Origin: Massilia sp. BSC265
Lineage (GTDB): Bacteria; Pseudomonadota; Gammaproteobacteria; Burkholderiales; Burkholderiaceae_D
Assembly: GCF_000740675.1 (NCBI RefSeq)
Contig: NZ_JPXI01000033.1
Span: 372,001-436,000 of the forward strand
Direction of reading: 5' to 3'
Length of the DNA: 64,000 nucleotides
The notes beneath the pieces are model-generated. The model was not told the DNA's origin, did no database searches, and worked only from the letters and a program-made list of their open reading frames with translations. The translations under genes and the position numbers were made by a program. This document shows positions 51,107 to 60,747 of this stretch, in pieces. How positions within the stretch are numbered: position 1 is the first letter of the stretch; each line of letters begins with the position of its first letter.

Positions 51107-52117
51107 TCACATGATGTGGGTGCCGATCCACCAGGCGATCGCTGCCATGAAGGCCGATGCCGGGATGGTGAAGATCCAGGCCCAGACGATGTTGCCCGCC
51201 ACGCCCCAGCGCACCGCCGAGGTCTTGCGTGATGCGCCAACACCGACGATGGCACCGGTGATGGTGTGCGTAGTCGATACCGGGATGCCGAAGAAGCTGG
51301 CCATCAGGAGGGTCATGGCGCCGCCGGTCTCGGCGCAGAAGCCGCCGACAGGCTTGAGCTTGGTGATCTTCTGGCCCATGGTCTTGACGATGCGCCAGCC
51401 ACCGAACAGGGTGCCGAAGGCAATCGCGGCGTAGCACGAGATGATGACCCAGGCTGGCGGCAGCGCGTCGTCCGGGCTGGTGACGCCAGCGGCGATCAGC
51501 AGCATCCAGATGATCCCCATGGTCTTCTGCGCATCGTTGCCGCCGTGGCCGAGCGAGTAGCCGGCCGCCGAGGCCAGCTGCAGTCGGCGGAACCACACGT
51601 CGACCTTGCGCGGGGTGGACTTCACGAAAATCCACGAGACCAGCAGCATGATGGTCGAACCCAGGATGAAGCCCAGCATGGGTGCCAGCACGATGAACAT
51701 CACGGTCTTGATCAGACCGGCGGAAATCAGCGCGCCGGTGCCCGACTTGGCCACCGCGGCGCCTACCAGGCCGCCGATCAGGGCGTGCGAGGACGAGGAG
51801 GGGATGCCGTAGTACCAGGTAATGATGTTCCAGGTAATCGCCCCGACCAGGGCGCCGAAGATGACGTAATGGTCAACCACCTCGGGCTCGATGGTGCCCT
51901 TGCCGATGGTCTGGGCCACCTTCATGCTGACCACGAAGATCGCGATGAAGTTGAAGAAGGCAGCCATTGCCACCGCATGCTGGGGCTTGAGCACGCCGGT
52001 CGACACCACGGTGGCAATCGAGTTCGCCGAGTCGTGGAAGCCGTTCATGAAGTCGAATACCAGCGCCAGCAGCACCAGGAAACCCAGCACGTAAATGCTG
52101 ATTTGTAGAGATTCCAT
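51107..52117 (-). CDS. Low-affinity inorganic phosphate transporter (PiT family)
   Basis: This 336-residue integral membrane protein has the two PiT signatures: DFMNGFHDSANSIATVVSTG near the N-terminus and GGNDAQKTMGI in the middle, with about ten helices. It imports phosphate, usually with a cation. It is encoded 22 nt after a DUF47/PhoU-like gene, the standard Pit-accessory pair. A terminator follows the gene. Confidence 0.94.
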   Translation of the reverse strand: MESLQISIYVLGFLVLLALVFDFMNGFHDSANSIATVVSTGVLKPQHAVAMAAFFNFIAIFVVSMKVAQTIGKGTIEPEVVDHYVIFGALVGAITWNIITWYYGIPSSSSHALIGGLVGAAVAKSGTGALISAGLIKTVMFIVLAPMLGFILGSTIMLLVSWIFVKSTPRKVDVWFRRLQLASAAGYSLGHGGNDAQKTMGIIWMLLIAAGVTSPDDALPPAWVIISCYAAIAFGTLFGGWRIVKTMGQKITKLKPVGGFCAETGGAMTLLMASFFGIPVSTTHTITGAIVGVGASRKTSAVRWGVAGNIVWAWIFTIPASAFMAAIAWWIGTHIM

Positions 52118-52139
52118 AATTGTTCTTGTTCTTGGCGCG

Positions 52140-52766
52140 TTATGCGTTTTCGACGACGATGCCTTCGACGATGTTGGCGACGTCCTCGCAACGGTCAGTG
52201 ACCGTTTCGAGGATTTCGTAGATTGCTTTCATCTTGATCAGGTTGCGCACGTCCGGCTCGTCGCGGAACAGCTTGGACATGGCCGCGCGCATCACGTGGT
52301 CGGCATCCGACTCGAAGCGGTCGATCTCTTCGCAGATGGCGACGATCTCGTGGGCATTGCCCATGTCGTGCAGCAGAGCGACCGCTTCCTGGACCTTCTT
52401 GCAGGCCGCCAGGCACAGTTCCGCCAGGCGCGCGGCTTCCGGGGTCACGGCGTGCAGGTCGTACAGCGAGACCGTCTGGGCCGCGTCTTCCATCATGTCG
52501 AGGATGTCGTCCATGCTGGTGATCAGCTTGTGGATGTCATCGCGGTCGAGCGGGGTGATGAAGGTCTTGTGCAGCAGGTCGACGCATTCGTAGGTGATCT
52601 TGTCCGCCTGTTTTTCGATGCTCTCCACGGCGTGGGTGCGGTTCTCCAGGTCGTCGAAGTTGGTCATCAGGCCAACCATTTCCTGCGCGCCCTTCACGCA
52701 CAGCGCGGCGTGCTGGTTGAACAGGTCAAAAAACTTGCCCTCCTGGGGCATCAGGCGTCCGAACAT
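52140..52766 (-). CDS. DUF47/PhoU-like Pit accessory protein
   Basis: This 208-residue all-helical protein matches the DUF47 family (TIGR00153-like), with FFDLFNQHAALCVKGAQEMV, IEKQADKITYECVDLLHKTFITP and the metal-binding type motif DRDDIHKLITSMDDILDMMED. Such proteins are PhoU relatives encoded beside pit and are thought to modulate the transporter. Its ATG is preceded by an AGA-rich ribosome-binding region, and pit begins 22 nt after its stop. Confidence 0.92.
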   Translation of the reverse strand: MFGRLMPQEGKFFDLFNQHAALCVKGAQEMVGLMTNFDDLENRTHAVESIEKQADKITYECVDLLHKTFITPLDRDDIHKLITSMDDILDMMEDAAQTVSLYDLHAVTPEAARLAELCLAACKKVQEAVALLHDMGNAHEIVAICEEIDRFESDADHVMRAAMSKLFRDEPDVRNLIKMKAIYEILETVTDRCEDVANIVEGIVVENA

Positions 52767-52802
52767 ATTATTCTCCGTTGTGAATCTCTTGGGACTTCGA
52801 AA

Positions 52803-52824
52803 CCGCTGCCACGGCTGGCAGCGG
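52803..52824 (-). terminator. Possible terminator of dnaB
   Basis: CCGCTGCC (52803-52810) and GGCAGCGG (52817-52824) form a perfect 8-bp stem with a 6-nt loop. On the minus strand only TTT follows, so the signal is weak. Confidence 0.45.
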
Positions 52825-52850
52825 TAAGTGATACCGGCATACTCGGAAAC

Positions 52851-54245
52851 TTAGTCGCCCTGGTAGATGGCGAGGTTGCCGCTGTAGTTGCCGAACTTGG
52901 TATAGGAGCCGATCCAGGTAAGGCGAATCGCCCCGATCGGGCCGTTACGCTGCTTACCGATGATGATCTCGGCGGTTCCCTTGTCGGGCGAGTCGGGGTT
53001 GTAGACCTCGTCGCGATACAGGAAGATGATCACGTCCGCATCCTGTTCGATAGCGCCGGATTCGCGCAAGTCGGACATGACGGGACGTTTGTTGGGTCGC
53101 TGTTCCAGCGAGCGGTTCAGCTGGGACAGTGCGATGACGGGGCAATGCAGCTCCTTGGCCAGGCCTTTCAGGCTTCGCGAGATCTCCGAGATCTCGGACG
53201 CCCGGTTGTCGCCCGGCTGGCTGCCTTGCATCAGCTGCAGGTAGTCGACGATGATCAGGCCCAGCTTGCCGCACTGGCGCGCCAGGCGTCGTGCCCGTGC
53301 GCGCATCTCGATCGGATTCAGCGCCGGCGTCTCGTCGATGTAGAGCTGGGCGTCATTCATTTTTTGAATGGCGTGCGTCAGGCGCGGCCAGTCTTCGTCG
53401 TTCAGGCGGCCGGTACGCAGGCGGTGCTGGTCGAGCTGGCCCACCGAGCCGAGCATACGCATGGCCAGCTGGGCGCCGCCCATCTCCATCGAGAACACGG
53501 CAACGGGCAGGCCCGCTTCGATCGCGACGTTCTCGCCGATGTTGACCGAGAACGCGGTCTTGCCCATCGAGGGACGGCCTGCGACGATCACCAGGTCGCC
53601 CGGCTGCAGGCCGGAGGTCATGCGGTCGAGGTCGATGAAGCCGGTCGGCACACCGGTAATCTCGCCCTGGTTCTCCCGCGAATACAGTTCGTCGATGCGC
53701 TCGACCACCTGGGTGAGCAGCGGCTGCACTGCGGTCCAGCCCTGGGCGCCACGCGCGCCCTGCTCGGCAATGGCGAAGATCTTCGACTCGGCCTCGTCGA
53801 GCATCTGCTTGACTTCCTTGCCCTGCGGGTTGAAGGCGTTACCCGAGATCTCGTCGGCGACGGTGATGAGCTTGCGCAGGATGCCGCGGTCGCGCACGAT
53901 TTCGGCGTAGCGGCGGATATTGGCGGCGGACGGCGTGTTCTGCGCCATCGCGTTCAGGTACTGCAGGCCGCCCACCTCCTCGGCCTTGCCGAGCTGGTTG
54001 CAGGCCTCGTAGACCGTGATCACGTCGGCAGGCTTGCCGGCGTTGATCAGGCGGACCATCTGTTCGAAGATGATGCGGTGGTCGTAGCGGTAGAAATCGT
54101 CCGCGTGCATGAAGTCGGCGATGCGGTCCCACGCGGCATTGTCGCGCAGGAGACCGCCGATGACGGACTGCTCTGCTTCGATGGAATGCGGCGGGATGCG
54201 CAGGGAATCGACTTGCGGATCGGCTGGGGAATTCATGGCGGGCAT
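52851..54245 (-). CDS. dnaB: Replicative DNA helicase DnaB
   Basis: This 464-residue helicase has the N-terminal domain (SIEAEQSVIGGLLRDNAAWD), the linker and the RecA-like domain with Walker A GRPSMGKTAF, Walker B LIIVDYLQLM and the C-terminal RESGAIEQDADVIIFLYRDE. It unwinds DNA at the replication fork. The ATG at 54245 (MPAMNSP) is preferred because AGGAGAAGG lies just upstream; the frame opens at 54263. It is separated from rplI by a terminator, so it has its own promoter. Confidence 0.96.
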   Translation of the reverse strand: MPAMNSPADPQVDSLRIPPHSIEAEQSVIGGLLRDNAAWDRIADFMHADDFYRYDHRIIFEQMVRLINAGKPADVITVYEACNQLGKAEEVGGLQYLNAMAQNTPSAANIRRYAEIVRDRGILRKLITVADEISGNAFNPQGKEVKQMLDEAESKIFAIAEQGARGAQGWTAVQPLLTQVVERIDELYSRENQGEITGVPTGFIDLDRMTSGLQPGDLVIVAGRPSMGKTAFSVNIGENVAIEAGLPVAVFSMEMGGAQLAMRMLGSVGQLDQHRLRTGRLNDEDWPRLTHAIQKMNDAQLYIDETPALNPIEMRARARRLARQCGKLGLIIVDYLQLMQGSQPGDNRASEISEISRSLKGLAKELHCPVIALSQLNRSLEQRPNKRPVMSDLRESGAIEQDADVIIFLYRDEVYNPDSPDKGTAEIIIGKQRNGPIGAIRLTWIGSYTKFGNYSGNLAIYQGD

Positions 54246-54297
54246 TATACCTTCTCCTGTCACACGGCTGTCATAAATGACCGGTTTTTCAGGTCGT

Positions 54298-54325
54298 AAA
54301 AAAAGCCGGGCGAACCCGGCTTTTT
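54298..54325 (-). terminator. Terminator of the ribosomal-protein operon
   Basis: AGCCGGG (54304-54310) and CCCGGCT (54315-54321) form a perfect stem with loop CGAA, flanked by A-runs on the left and T-runs on the right; on the minus strand it ends in seven T residues. It lies 45 nt after the rplI stop and could work both ways. Confidence 0.9.
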
Positions 54326-54369
54326 CATTGACACAACAGAAGCTTAGCGCAGCTCCCTTGGTGCGCTCA

Positions 54370-54822
54370 TCAAGCAGCTTCGCCGACGACGGCGATGGTG
54401 ATTTCCGAGACGACGTCGGTGTGCAGCGCGACGGCGACCGGGAATTCGCCGGTGGTCTTCAGCGGGCCGGTCGGCATGCGAACCTGCGACTTCTCGACCG
54501 GGAAGCCTTGCTTGCTCAGCGCTTCGGCGATGTCGAAGTTGGTGACCGAACCGAACAGGCGGCCGTCCACGCCGGCTTTCTGGGCGATGGTGACGGTCAT
54601 GCCGCTCAGCTTGTCGCCTTGCGCCTGGGCAGCCGACAGCTTTTCAGCTGCTGCTTTTTCCAGTTCGGCGCGCTTGACTTCGAACTCGGCCACGGCGGCC
54701 TGGGTAGCACGGCGTGCCATCTTTTGCGGGATCAGGAAGTTACGTGCGTAACCATCCTTGACTTTGACGACGTCGCCCAGGTTGCCGACGTTGACCACTT
54801 TTTCGAGCAGGATAACTTGCAT
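54370..54822 (-). CDS. rplI: 50S ribosomal protein bL9
   Basis: This 150-residue protein has the bL9 signature: [20 protein letters not shown], then [18 protein letters not shown], a central helix and a C-terminal domain. It binds 23S rRNA near the L1 stalk. It is the last gene of the rpsF-priB-rpsR-rplI operon, with CTGGAGA as ribosome-binding site. Confidence 0.97.
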   Translation of the reverse strand: MQVILLEKVVNVGNLGDVVKVKDGYARNFLIPQKMARRATQAAVAEFEVKRAELEKAAAEKLSAAQAQGDKLSGMTVTIAQKAGVDGRLFGSVTNFDIAEALSKQGFPVEKSQVRMPTGPLKTTGEFPVAVALHTDVVSEITIAVVGEAA

Positions 54823-54858
54823 ATTTTTCTCCAGGTATTCTGACTGACGTGCCGACGA

Positions 54859-55149
54859 TTAGGCGTTGTGCAGGTCGGTGTACGGCAGCAGCGCGAGGTA
54901 GCGTGCGCGCTTGATGGCGGTGTCGACCTGGCGCTGGTAGTGCGCCTTGGTACCGGTCAGGCGTGCCGGCATGATCTTGCCGTTTTCCTGGACGAAGTCC
55001 TTCAGGGTGTCGACGTCCTTGTAGTCCACCTGTTCCACGCCTGCGGCGGTGAAGCGGCAGAATTTCTTGCGCTTGAACAGCGGGTTCTGCTGTTTGCGCT
55101 TGAGTTTTTCTTTAGCTTTGTTTTTGTCGAACTTTTTACCGAATGCCAT
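54859..55149 (-). CDS. rpsR: 30S ribosomal protein bS18
   Basis: This 96-residue protein contains [20 protein letters not shown] and [19 protein letters not shown], the core of bS18. It carries a basic N-terminal extension ([18 protein letters not shown]) seen in betaproteobacteria. It sits between priB and rplI and partners bS6 on the 30S platform. Confidence 0.97.
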   Translation of the reverse strand: MAFGKKFDKNKAKEKLKRKQQNPLFKRKKFCRFTAAGVEQVDYKDVDTLKDFVQENGKIMPARLTGTKAHYQRQVDTAIKRARYLALLPYTDLHNA

Positions 55150-55191
55150 TTCGAGGCTCCTGTATCTGTAATCTAAATAGGCCGAGTACTG

Positions 55192-55482
55192 TTACGCGGC
55201 ACTGAAATCAATGATGTGAAACACCAAGGCTTTGCTGTTGCGGTTCTTCCGTGCGAGGAATCCTTCGAAGCGGTAGGCGGCGCCGAGTTCGGCGTCGGCC
55301 ATCCTGCCTGAAATCGTGCCCGCGGCCAGCGCGGGAATTTCAAACTCGACCAGCCTGGCCACCCCTGCTTCTTCCTGCTGCGAACCATGCTGCAGGATCG
55401 CCCCCACGATGGGGACGCCGGCCGGGGTGTAACGCAGTACGTCTCGCTCCGCGATGGTCGCGATGAGCTGGAGCTGGTTCAC
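55192..55482 (-). CDS. priB: Primosomal replication protein N (PriB), GTG start
   Basis: This 96-residue single-OB-fold protein matches PriB: MNQLQLIATIAERDVLRYTPAG, VEFEIPALAAGTISG and the C-terminal FEGFLARKNRNSKALVFHII. It helps PriA restart stalled replication forks. The start codon is GTG at 55482. Its position between rpsF and rpsR is characteristic. Confidence 0.93.
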   Translation of the reverse strand: MNQLQLIATIAERDVLRYTPAGVPIVGAILQHGSQQEEAGVARLVEFEIPALAAGTISGRMADAELGAAYRFEGFLARKNRNSKALVFHIIDFSAA

Positions 55483-55509
55483 TACGCTCTACGAATTCCT
55501 GGGAAAAAC

Positions 55510-55896
55510 TCAGGCAGCGGCGGCCGGGGCAGCAGCAGCTGCTTCTGCGCGGTGGCTCTTGGCTGCGTCTTCGCGCTGGACCGACTTCATCATCGGCGAC
55601 GGTGCGGTTTCGGCCTTCTTCATCTTGACGGTCAGGTGACGCAGGACGGCATCATTGAACTTGAATGCGGTTTCCAGCTCGACCAGGGTCTCGTTGTCGC
55701 ACTCGATGTTCATGCAGATGTAGTGAGCCTTCGGCAGCTTCTGGATCTGGTAAGCCATCTGGCGACGGCCCCAGTCTTCCACGCGATGGATGTTACCGCC
55801 GCGGCTGGTCACCGTGGTCTTGTAACGCTCGATCATCGCCGGGACTTGCTCGCTCTGGTCCGGGTGGACGATAAAAACGATTTCATAATGACGCAT
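55510..55896 (-). CDS. rpsF: 30S ribosomal protein bS6
   Basis: This 128-residue protein starts [21 protein letters not shown] and contains [19 protein letters not shown] and [19 protein letters not shown], typical of bS6. AAGGAG 7 nt upstream fixes the ATG at 55896; the frame upstream (from 55932) is rejected. A short Ala-rich tail ends the protein. It begins the ribosomal operon. Confidence 0.97.
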   Translation of the reverse strand: MRHYEIVFIVHPDQSEQVPAMIERYKTTVTSRGGNIHRVEDWGRRQMAYQIQKLPKAHYICMNIECDNETLVELETAFKFNDAVLRHLTVKMKKAETAPSPMMKSVQREDAAKSHRAEAAAAAPAAAA

Positions 55897-56120
55897 GCAA
55901 CACTCCTTGAGGACGTTTAAACAAATGCCCACCTCGGCGTCAAGACGAGTGTGGGAAGGGAAAGCCTTCGATTATAGCCTGAAAAAGCAGCGGATGGAAA
56001 CCCAGGCATGGTCGAGCCCGGCAGAAGACGGCGAACAGCACGCATTTACACCACGAATGCGAACGCATTGCACAATTTTTTTACAGTTTTCCCGTGTTTC
56101 CCCTTGCGCATACACGAATA

Positions 56121-56136
56121 CTGTACAAAAATACAG
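56121..56136 (+). promoter_or_regulatory. SOS box (LexA operator) upstream of lexA
   Basis: CTGTACAAAAATACAG matches the consensus CTG-N10-CAG with the expected TA-rich core and lies 33 nt before the lexA start. It implies autoregulation. Only one box is evident. Confidence 0.92.
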
Positions 56137-56169
56137 TCTACTCACACAACCTATTGCTGTAACACATCC

Positions 56170-56802
56170 ATGCTCAAGCTCACTGCAAGGCAAGAACAGA
56201 TCCTTAACCTGATCAAGGAAGCGATCGAGAACACCGGTTTCCCGCCGACCCGCGCCGAAATCGCGGCCGAGCTGGGCTTCAAGTCGGCCAATGCGGCCGA
56301 AGAACACCTGCAAGCCCTGGCGCGCAAGGGTGCCATCGAAATTTCGCCGGGCACCTCGCGCGGCATCCGCCTGGTCGGCGCTTCGGTCGAACAGATTCCG
56401 ATGCCGCCCCCTAACCTCATGATGTCGCTGCCGCTGGTCGGCCGCGTGGCCGCCGGTTCGCCGATCCTGGCCCAGGAACACGTCGAGGCCACCTACTCGG
56501 TTGACGCCGCGATGTTCTCGGCCCGCCCTGACTTCCTGCTGAAGGTCAAAGGCTGGTCGATGCGCGACGCCGGCATCTGCGATGGCGATTTCCTGGCGGT
56601 AAAGAAGATCGACAGCGCCAAGAACGGCCAGATCGTGGTCGCCCGGCTGGGCGAGGAAGTGACCGTCAAGCGCTACCGCAAGACCGGCAACCTGGTCGAG
56701 CTGCTACCGGAGAACCCGGACTTCAACGTGATCGAGGTGCGGCCGGAAGACGAATTCGCGCTGGAAGGCCTGGCTGTCGGCCTGATGCGCAGCTGGCACT
56801 AG
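56170..56802 (+). CDS. lexA: LexA repressor
   Basis: This 210-residue protein has an N-terminal winged-helix domain ([39 protein letters not shown]) and a C-terminal S24 peptidase-like domain. The self-cleavage bond is Ala95-Gly96, and the catalytic Ser130 (GWSMRDAGI) and Lys167 (EEVTVKRY) are present. It represses SOS genes. Its own SOS box lies 33 nt upstream. The ATG at 56170 gives the normal length; the frame upstream (from 56008) runs through the operator region. Confidence 0.97.
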   Translation: MLKLTARQEQILNLIKEAIENTGFPPTRAEIAAELGFKSANAAEEHLQALARKGAIEISPGTSRGIRLVGASVEQIPMPPPNLMMSLPLVGRVAAGSPILAQEHVEATYSVDAAMFSARPDFLLKVKGWSMRDAGICDGDFLAVKKIDSAKNGQIVVARLGEEVTVKRYRKTGNLVELLPENPDFNVIEVRPEDEFALEGLAVGLMRSWH

Positions 56803-56825
56803 GCCGCGATTCGGATCCGCATGCG

Positions 56826-56864
56826 AACGGGGGCAATCGGGCTCGTTGCCTGATTGCCCCCGTT
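56826..56864 (+). terminator. Bidirectional hairpin after lexA
   Basis: AACGGGGGCAATC (56826-56838) and GATTGCCCCCGTT (56852-56864) are perfect 13-nt inverted arms. A short T-containing tail follows. It separates lexA from the convergent Sel1-like gene. Confidence 0.8.
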
Positions 56865-56910
56865 CATTTGTGCAGCAAAGCCCCGTCGCCGACTGGATCT
56901 TCTTGTCCGC

Positions 56911-57624
56911 TCAGAGCGAATCCTTCTTGGCGGACTTCACCATCTGGTTGTGCGCCGTCACATAGGCATCGGTTGCCGAGCGCCACGCGGCGTAGTCGGC
57001 CAGCACCAGCTTCGAACTCACCTTCGCTTCCTCGGTCAGGTTTTCCTGCAACTGCGCCAGGTAGGCGTTCGATTTTTCAAGCTCTTCCTTGTTCATCAGC
57101 TTCTGGATGTCGGCCGGGACGCGCTTGGTCAGCGGCAAGGCGGCATTCAGGTTGGTCACGTACTTGTTGTAGCACTCCTGCCAGGCCTGCACGGCCGCGC
57201 TGATGCGGTCGATGTCGGCGTTGACCTTCGACACCGCCGGAATGCGCGGAGCCGCACAGCGGAACTCGCCCGATTTCAGGTCTTCGCCGTCGTAGCCCTT
57301 GATCCAGTAGTCGATATCCTTGCGGCGCTTGACGCGCTGGTCGATCAGCTCGAGCGATGCGATCGCGACCTTGTTGCCCTTCGCGGCAGCTTTCTTGAAC
57401 AAGGCCGCGGCCTTGGCTTCGTCGACCTCCCCCGCCTCGCCATAGAAATACATCTGCCCCAGCGCCTGCTGCGCGGCTGGATTGCCGGCATTGGCCAGCT
57501 TGGTGTAGATCTTCATTGCGCCCGCGTAGTCCTTCTTCTCGAACAGGGCGTTGGCGTCTTCCAGCTCGCCGGCAAGGGCGGCGCCGCACAGCAGCAGGGA
57601 TGCAAGGAACAGCTTGGTCTTCAT
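56911..57624 (-). CDS. Exported Sel1/TPR-repeat protein
   Basis: This 237-residue protein has a signal peptide (MKTKLFLASLLLCGAALA) and one or two Sel1-like repeats near residues 20-85 (LFEKKDYAGAMKIYTKLANAGNPAAQQALGQMYFYG and DEAKAAALFKKAAAKGN). The rest is helical with a C-R-C-A pair. It is likely periplasmic and may bind other proteins. The ATG at 57624 is chosen since the 37 upstream codons (to 57735) overlap an extragenic palindrome. The function is unknown. Confidence 0.8.
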   Translation of the reverse strand: MKTKLFLASLLLCGAALAGELEDANALFEKKDYAGAMKIYTKLANAGNPAAQQALGQMYFYGEAGEVDEAKAAALFKKAAAKGNKVAIASLELIDQRVKRRKDIDYWIKGYDGEDLKSGEFRCAAPRIPAVSKVNADIDRISAAVQAWQECYNKYVTNLNAALPLTKRVPADIQKLMNKEELEKSNAYLAQLQENLTEEAKVSSKLVLADYAAWRSATDAYVTAHNQMVKSAKKDSL

Positions 57625-57715
57625 GGCAGGTGGATAGGATGAAAAGAAATCCCATGATAGCGGCAATCCGGCGCCCTGCTCAACCGCTGAAACAAAAAGG
57701 AGCGGGCACGTTTCC

Positions 57716-57891
57716 CGTAGGGTGGGCGGCTCCACCTGGCGACAAGCATTGTCCGCGCCCTTGGGCCGCCCACGCGGCGATTGTCAGCGGCAAGATCCTC
57801 GAGCCCGCAAGCGGAGCCGCCAGCGCTCACCGCGTGGGCGACACGGTGTGCACGGCGCCTCGGCTTGCACGGTGGAGCCGCCCACCCTACG
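57716..57891. repeat. Large palindromic GTAGGGTGGGCGG element (second copy)
   Basis: The outer arms, 57716-57736 and 57871-57891, are perfect 21-nt inverted repeats (CGTAGGGTGGGCGGCTCCACC and its complement). A nested pair, CGCCCACGCGG (57767-57777) and CCGCGTGGGCG (57830-57840), lies inside. The outer arms share their first nine bases with the element at 44861-44962. It occupies the gap between the Sel1-like gene and the sulfhydrylase. Confidence 0.85.
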
Positions 57892-57917
57892 AAAAAACGG
57901 CAACCCGAAGGCTGCCG
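57892..57917 (-). terminator. Terminator of the cystathionine-gamma-synthase-like gene
   Basis: On the minus strand CGGCAGCC (57917-57910) pairs with GGTTGCCG (57905-57898, one G-U pair) around TTCG and is followed by six T residues. It lies 6 nt after the stop codon and abuts the palindromic element. Confidence 0.85.
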
Positions 57918-57922
57918 TCCTG

Positions 57923-59161
57923 TTACGCTTCCAGCGCCTGGCGGAAGTCCGCCAGCAGGTCCTCGGTATCCTCGATGCCCACCGAGACGCGGATCAAGGA
58001 CTCGGCGATGCCCATGCTGGCGCGCCGCTCCGGCCCCATCTCGAAGAAGATCGTGTGCGCCACCGGGATCACCAGGGTACGGGTGTCGCCCAGGTTGCTG
58101 GCCGGGACGCCGAGCTGCAGGCGGTTGAGGTAATCGAAGGGGTCGATCTCCTCACGCAGCTCGAAGCTCATCAGGGAGCCGCCGGCGCGAAACAGCTCCT
58201 TCGTGATGCCGTTCTGCGGATGCGAAGCCAGTCCCGGGTAGTGGACTGCGGACACGCGTGGATCGGCCTCCAGCATCTGCGCCAGCGCCAGCGCGTTGGC
58301 GCAGGTGCGCTCCATGCGCAGCGCCAGCGTCTCGGCACCCACCGCGATGTGGTGTGCCGCCTCCGGTCCGAGCGCGGCGCCGAAATCGCGCAGGGCCTTG
58401 GCGCGCAGCTGGGCCAGGCCCTGGGCTGCTACCGGCTGCTTGCGGAAGTTGGCGGCGATGTGCGGATAGGCGTTCCAGTCGAACAGGCCGGTGTCGGTCA
58501 GGGCGCCGCCCAGCGCGTTGCCGTGGCCGCCGATCGACTTGGTGAGCGAATTGACCACCAGGCCCGCCCCCACCGCCTTCGGGCGGAACAGCCAGGGCGT
58601 GGTCATGGTGTTGTCGACCACGTACAGGATGCCGCGCTCGCGGCACAGCTGGCCGATGCGCGCAAGGTCGGCCACCTGGGTGCGCGGGTTGGCGATGGTC
58701 TCGACGAACACCATGCGGGTATCCGGCCGCAGCACCGCTTCCACGTTCGCCACATCGGTCGCATCGACGAAGTCCACCGCCACACCCTGGCCGGCCACCG
58801 TCTGCCACAGGCTGTTGGTGTTCCCGAACAGGAAGGACGACGAGACGATGTGGTCGCCCGCCCTCAAGAGCCCCTGGAACAGGGCGCCGATCGCGCCCAT
58901 GCCGGTAGCGAAACAGATGGTGCCGACGCCGTCTTCCATCTTCGTGATCTTGTCCTCGAGCGCGCCCACGGTCGGGTTGCCCTGGCGCCCGTAGCGAAAG
59001 CCCGGCTCCTTGCCCTGGAAGACCGAGGCCAGCTGGCGCGCATCGGCGTAGCCGAAGGCCACCGAGGTGTGCACCGGCTTGTGCAGCGAGCCCTGCTCGA
59101 TGCTCTTCCTGCGGTCGTTGTGCAGGATGGTGGTCGTGAAACCGTAGCGCTTGTCCGTCAT
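57923..59161 (-). CDS. Cystathionine gamma-synthase family PLP enzyme (MetZ/MetB-like)
   Basis: This 412-residue Cys/Met-metabolism PLP enzyme has the FRYGRQGNPTVGALEDKI substrate loop, CFATGMGAIGAL, VDNTMTTPWLFRP and the PLP Lys208 in NSLTKSIGGHGN, and the C-terminal LGDTRTLVIPVAHT. In gammaproteobacteria the gene downstream of purF encodes O-succinylhomoserine sulfhydrylase (MetZ), but this branch differs from typical MetZ, so the acceptor (sulfide or cysteine) is not certain. It is 13 nt downstream of purF. Confidence 0.88.
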   Translation of the reverse strand: MTDKRYGFTTTILHNDRRKSIEQGSLHKPVHTSVAFGYADARQLASVFQGKEPGFRYGRQGNPTVGALEDKITKMEDGVGTICFATGMGAIGALFQGLLRAGDHIVSSSFLFGNTNSLWQTVAGQGVAVDFVDATDVANVEAVLRPDTRMVFVETIANPRTQVADLARIGQLCRERGILYVVDNTMTTPWLFRPKAVGAGLVVNSLTKSIGGHGNALGGALTDTGLFDWNAYPHIAANFRKQPVAAQGLAQLRAKALRDFGAALGPEAAHHIAVGAETLALRMERTCANALALAQMLEADPRVSAVHYPGLASHPQNGITKELFRAGGSLMSFELREEIDPFDYLNRLQLGVPASNLGDTRTLVIPVAHTIFFEMGPERRASMGIAESLIRVSVGIEDTEDLLADFRQALEA

Positions 59162-59174
59162 GCCAGGGCTCCCC

Positions 59175-60698
59175 TTACTCGGCCGTGACCGGACGGTTGA
59201 GGTTGAGCTGGTTGGTCGCGGCGTCCTCGACGCCCTTGCTGCCGCCGTTGTGGCGTGCCGATTCCTGGCGGTCCAGGTATTCCGGGGTCACGTCGCCGGT
59301 CACGTACACGCCGTCGAAGCAGGAGGCCTCGAAGTTCTTCAGCGCCGGGTTGACGTCCGAGATCGCACGCTTGAGGGCATCGACGTCCTGATAGACCAGG
59401 CGGTCGGCGGTGATCTCCTTGCAGACTTCCTCGACCGTGCGGCCGTGGGCGATCAGCTCGTCGCGGGTCGGCATGTCGATGCCGTACACGTTCGGGTACA
59501 GCACCGGCGGCGCGGCCGAGGCGAAGAACACCTTGCGGGCGCCGGCGTCGCGCGCCATCTGCACGATCTCGCGGCTGGTGGTGCCGCGCACGATCGAGTC
59601 GTCGACCAGCAGCACGTTCTTGTCCTTGAACTCGGAGGCGATCGCGTTGAGCTTCTGGCGCACCGACTTCTTGCGCATGTTCTGCCCCGGCATGATGAAG
59701 GTGCGGCCGATGTAGCGGTTCTTGATGAAGCCTTCGCGGTACTCGACGCCGAGCTTGAGCGCCAGCTGGATCGCGGCCGGACGCGAGGAATCCGGGATCG
59801 GCATCACCACGTCGATGTCTTCGACCGGGATCTCCTTGCGGATCTTGTCGGCCAGGTATTCGCCCATGCGCAGGCGGGTCGCGTACACCGAAGCGCCGTC
59901 GATCACCGAATCCGGACGGGCCAGGTAGACGTATTCGAAGGCGCAGGGATTCAGCGACGGGTTCTCGGCGCACTGGCGCTCGTGGAAAGTGCCGTCGTTG
60001 CCGATGAAGATGGCTTCGCCCGGCGCGATGTCGCGCACGAAGCGGAAGCCCAGACCTTCCAGCGCCACGGATTCGCTTGCTACCAGGTACTCGGTGCCGT
60101 GCTCGCCCTCGTTCACGCCGAGGCACAGCGGACGGATGCCGAAGGGGTCGCGGAAGGCCAGCATGCCGTGACCGGCGATCTGGGCCACCACCGCATAGGC
60201 GCCGCGCACGCGGCGGTGCACTGCCGCCACCGCCTTGAACACCGCGTCGGTGTCGAGCTTGTAGCCGTCGGCCGCTTCCTGGATCTCGTGGGCCAGCACG
60301 TTCAGCAGCACTTCCGAATCGGAATCGGTGTTGATGTGGCGGCGGTCGTTCTTGAACAGATCTTCCTTCAGCTGGGCCTGGTTGGTCAGGTTGCCATTAT
60401 GGGCCAGGGTGATGCCGAAGGGCGCGTTCACGTAGAACGGCTGCGCTTCTTCCTCGCTCGAGGAACCAGCGGTCGGGTAGCGGCAGTGGCCGATACCGGT
60501 GTTGCCCTGCAGCGTACGCATATTGCGGGTACGGAACACGTCGCGTACCAGGCCGTTGGCCTTGTACATCGAGAACATGCTGCTGTGATTGGTTGCAATA
60601 CCCGCCGCGTCCTGGCCGCGATGCTGCAGCAGCAGCAATGCGTCATACAGAAGCTGGTTGACGGGATTGTTCGAGACGACGCCGACGATGCCACACAT
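59175..60698 (-). CDS. purF: Amidophosphoribosyltransferase
   Basis: This 507-residue enzyme starts MCGIVGVVS, with the N-terminal nucleophile Cys2, and has an Ntn glutaminase domain ([26 protein letters not shown]) and a phosphoribosyltransferase domain with [18 protein letters not shown]. It makes phosphoribosylamine, the first step of purine synthesis. It lies between cvpA and the MetZ-like gene; cvpA-purF order is conserved. Confidence 0.97.
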   Translation of the reverse strand: MCGIVGVVSNNPVNQLLYDALLLLQHRGQDAAGIATNHSSMFSMYKANGLVRDVFRTRNMRTLQGNTGIGHCRYPTAGSSSEEEAQPFYVNAPFGITLAHNGNLTNQAQLKEDLFKNDRRHINTDSDSEVLLNVLAHEIQEAADGYKLDTDAVFKAVAAVHRRVRGAYAVVAQIAGHGMLAFRDPFGIRPLCLGVNEGEHGTEYLVASESVALEGLGFRFVRDIAPGEAIFIGNDGTFHERQCAENPSLNPCAFEYVYLARPDSVIDGASVYATRLRMGEYLADKIRKEIPVEDIDVVMPIPDSSRPAAIQLALKLGVEYREGFIKNRYIGRTFIMPGQNMRKKSVRQKLNAIASEFKDKNVLLVDDSIVRGTTSREIVQMARDAGARKVFFASAAPPVLYPNVYGIDMPTRDELIAHGRTVEEVCKEITADRLVYQDVDALKRAISDVNPALKNFEASCFDGVYVTGDVTPEYLDRQESARHNGGSKGVEDAATNQLNLNRPVTAE

Positions 60699-60747
60699 GG
60701 TGCGCTCCTAAAACTGGACTGCTGATTACAAAAGGTTGAAACCGAAT

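Noticed and set aside
57722-59188. Plus-strand frame over the palindrome and the MetZ-like gene
   Set aside because: It runs antisense to a recognised PLP enzyme and begins inside a repeat element.
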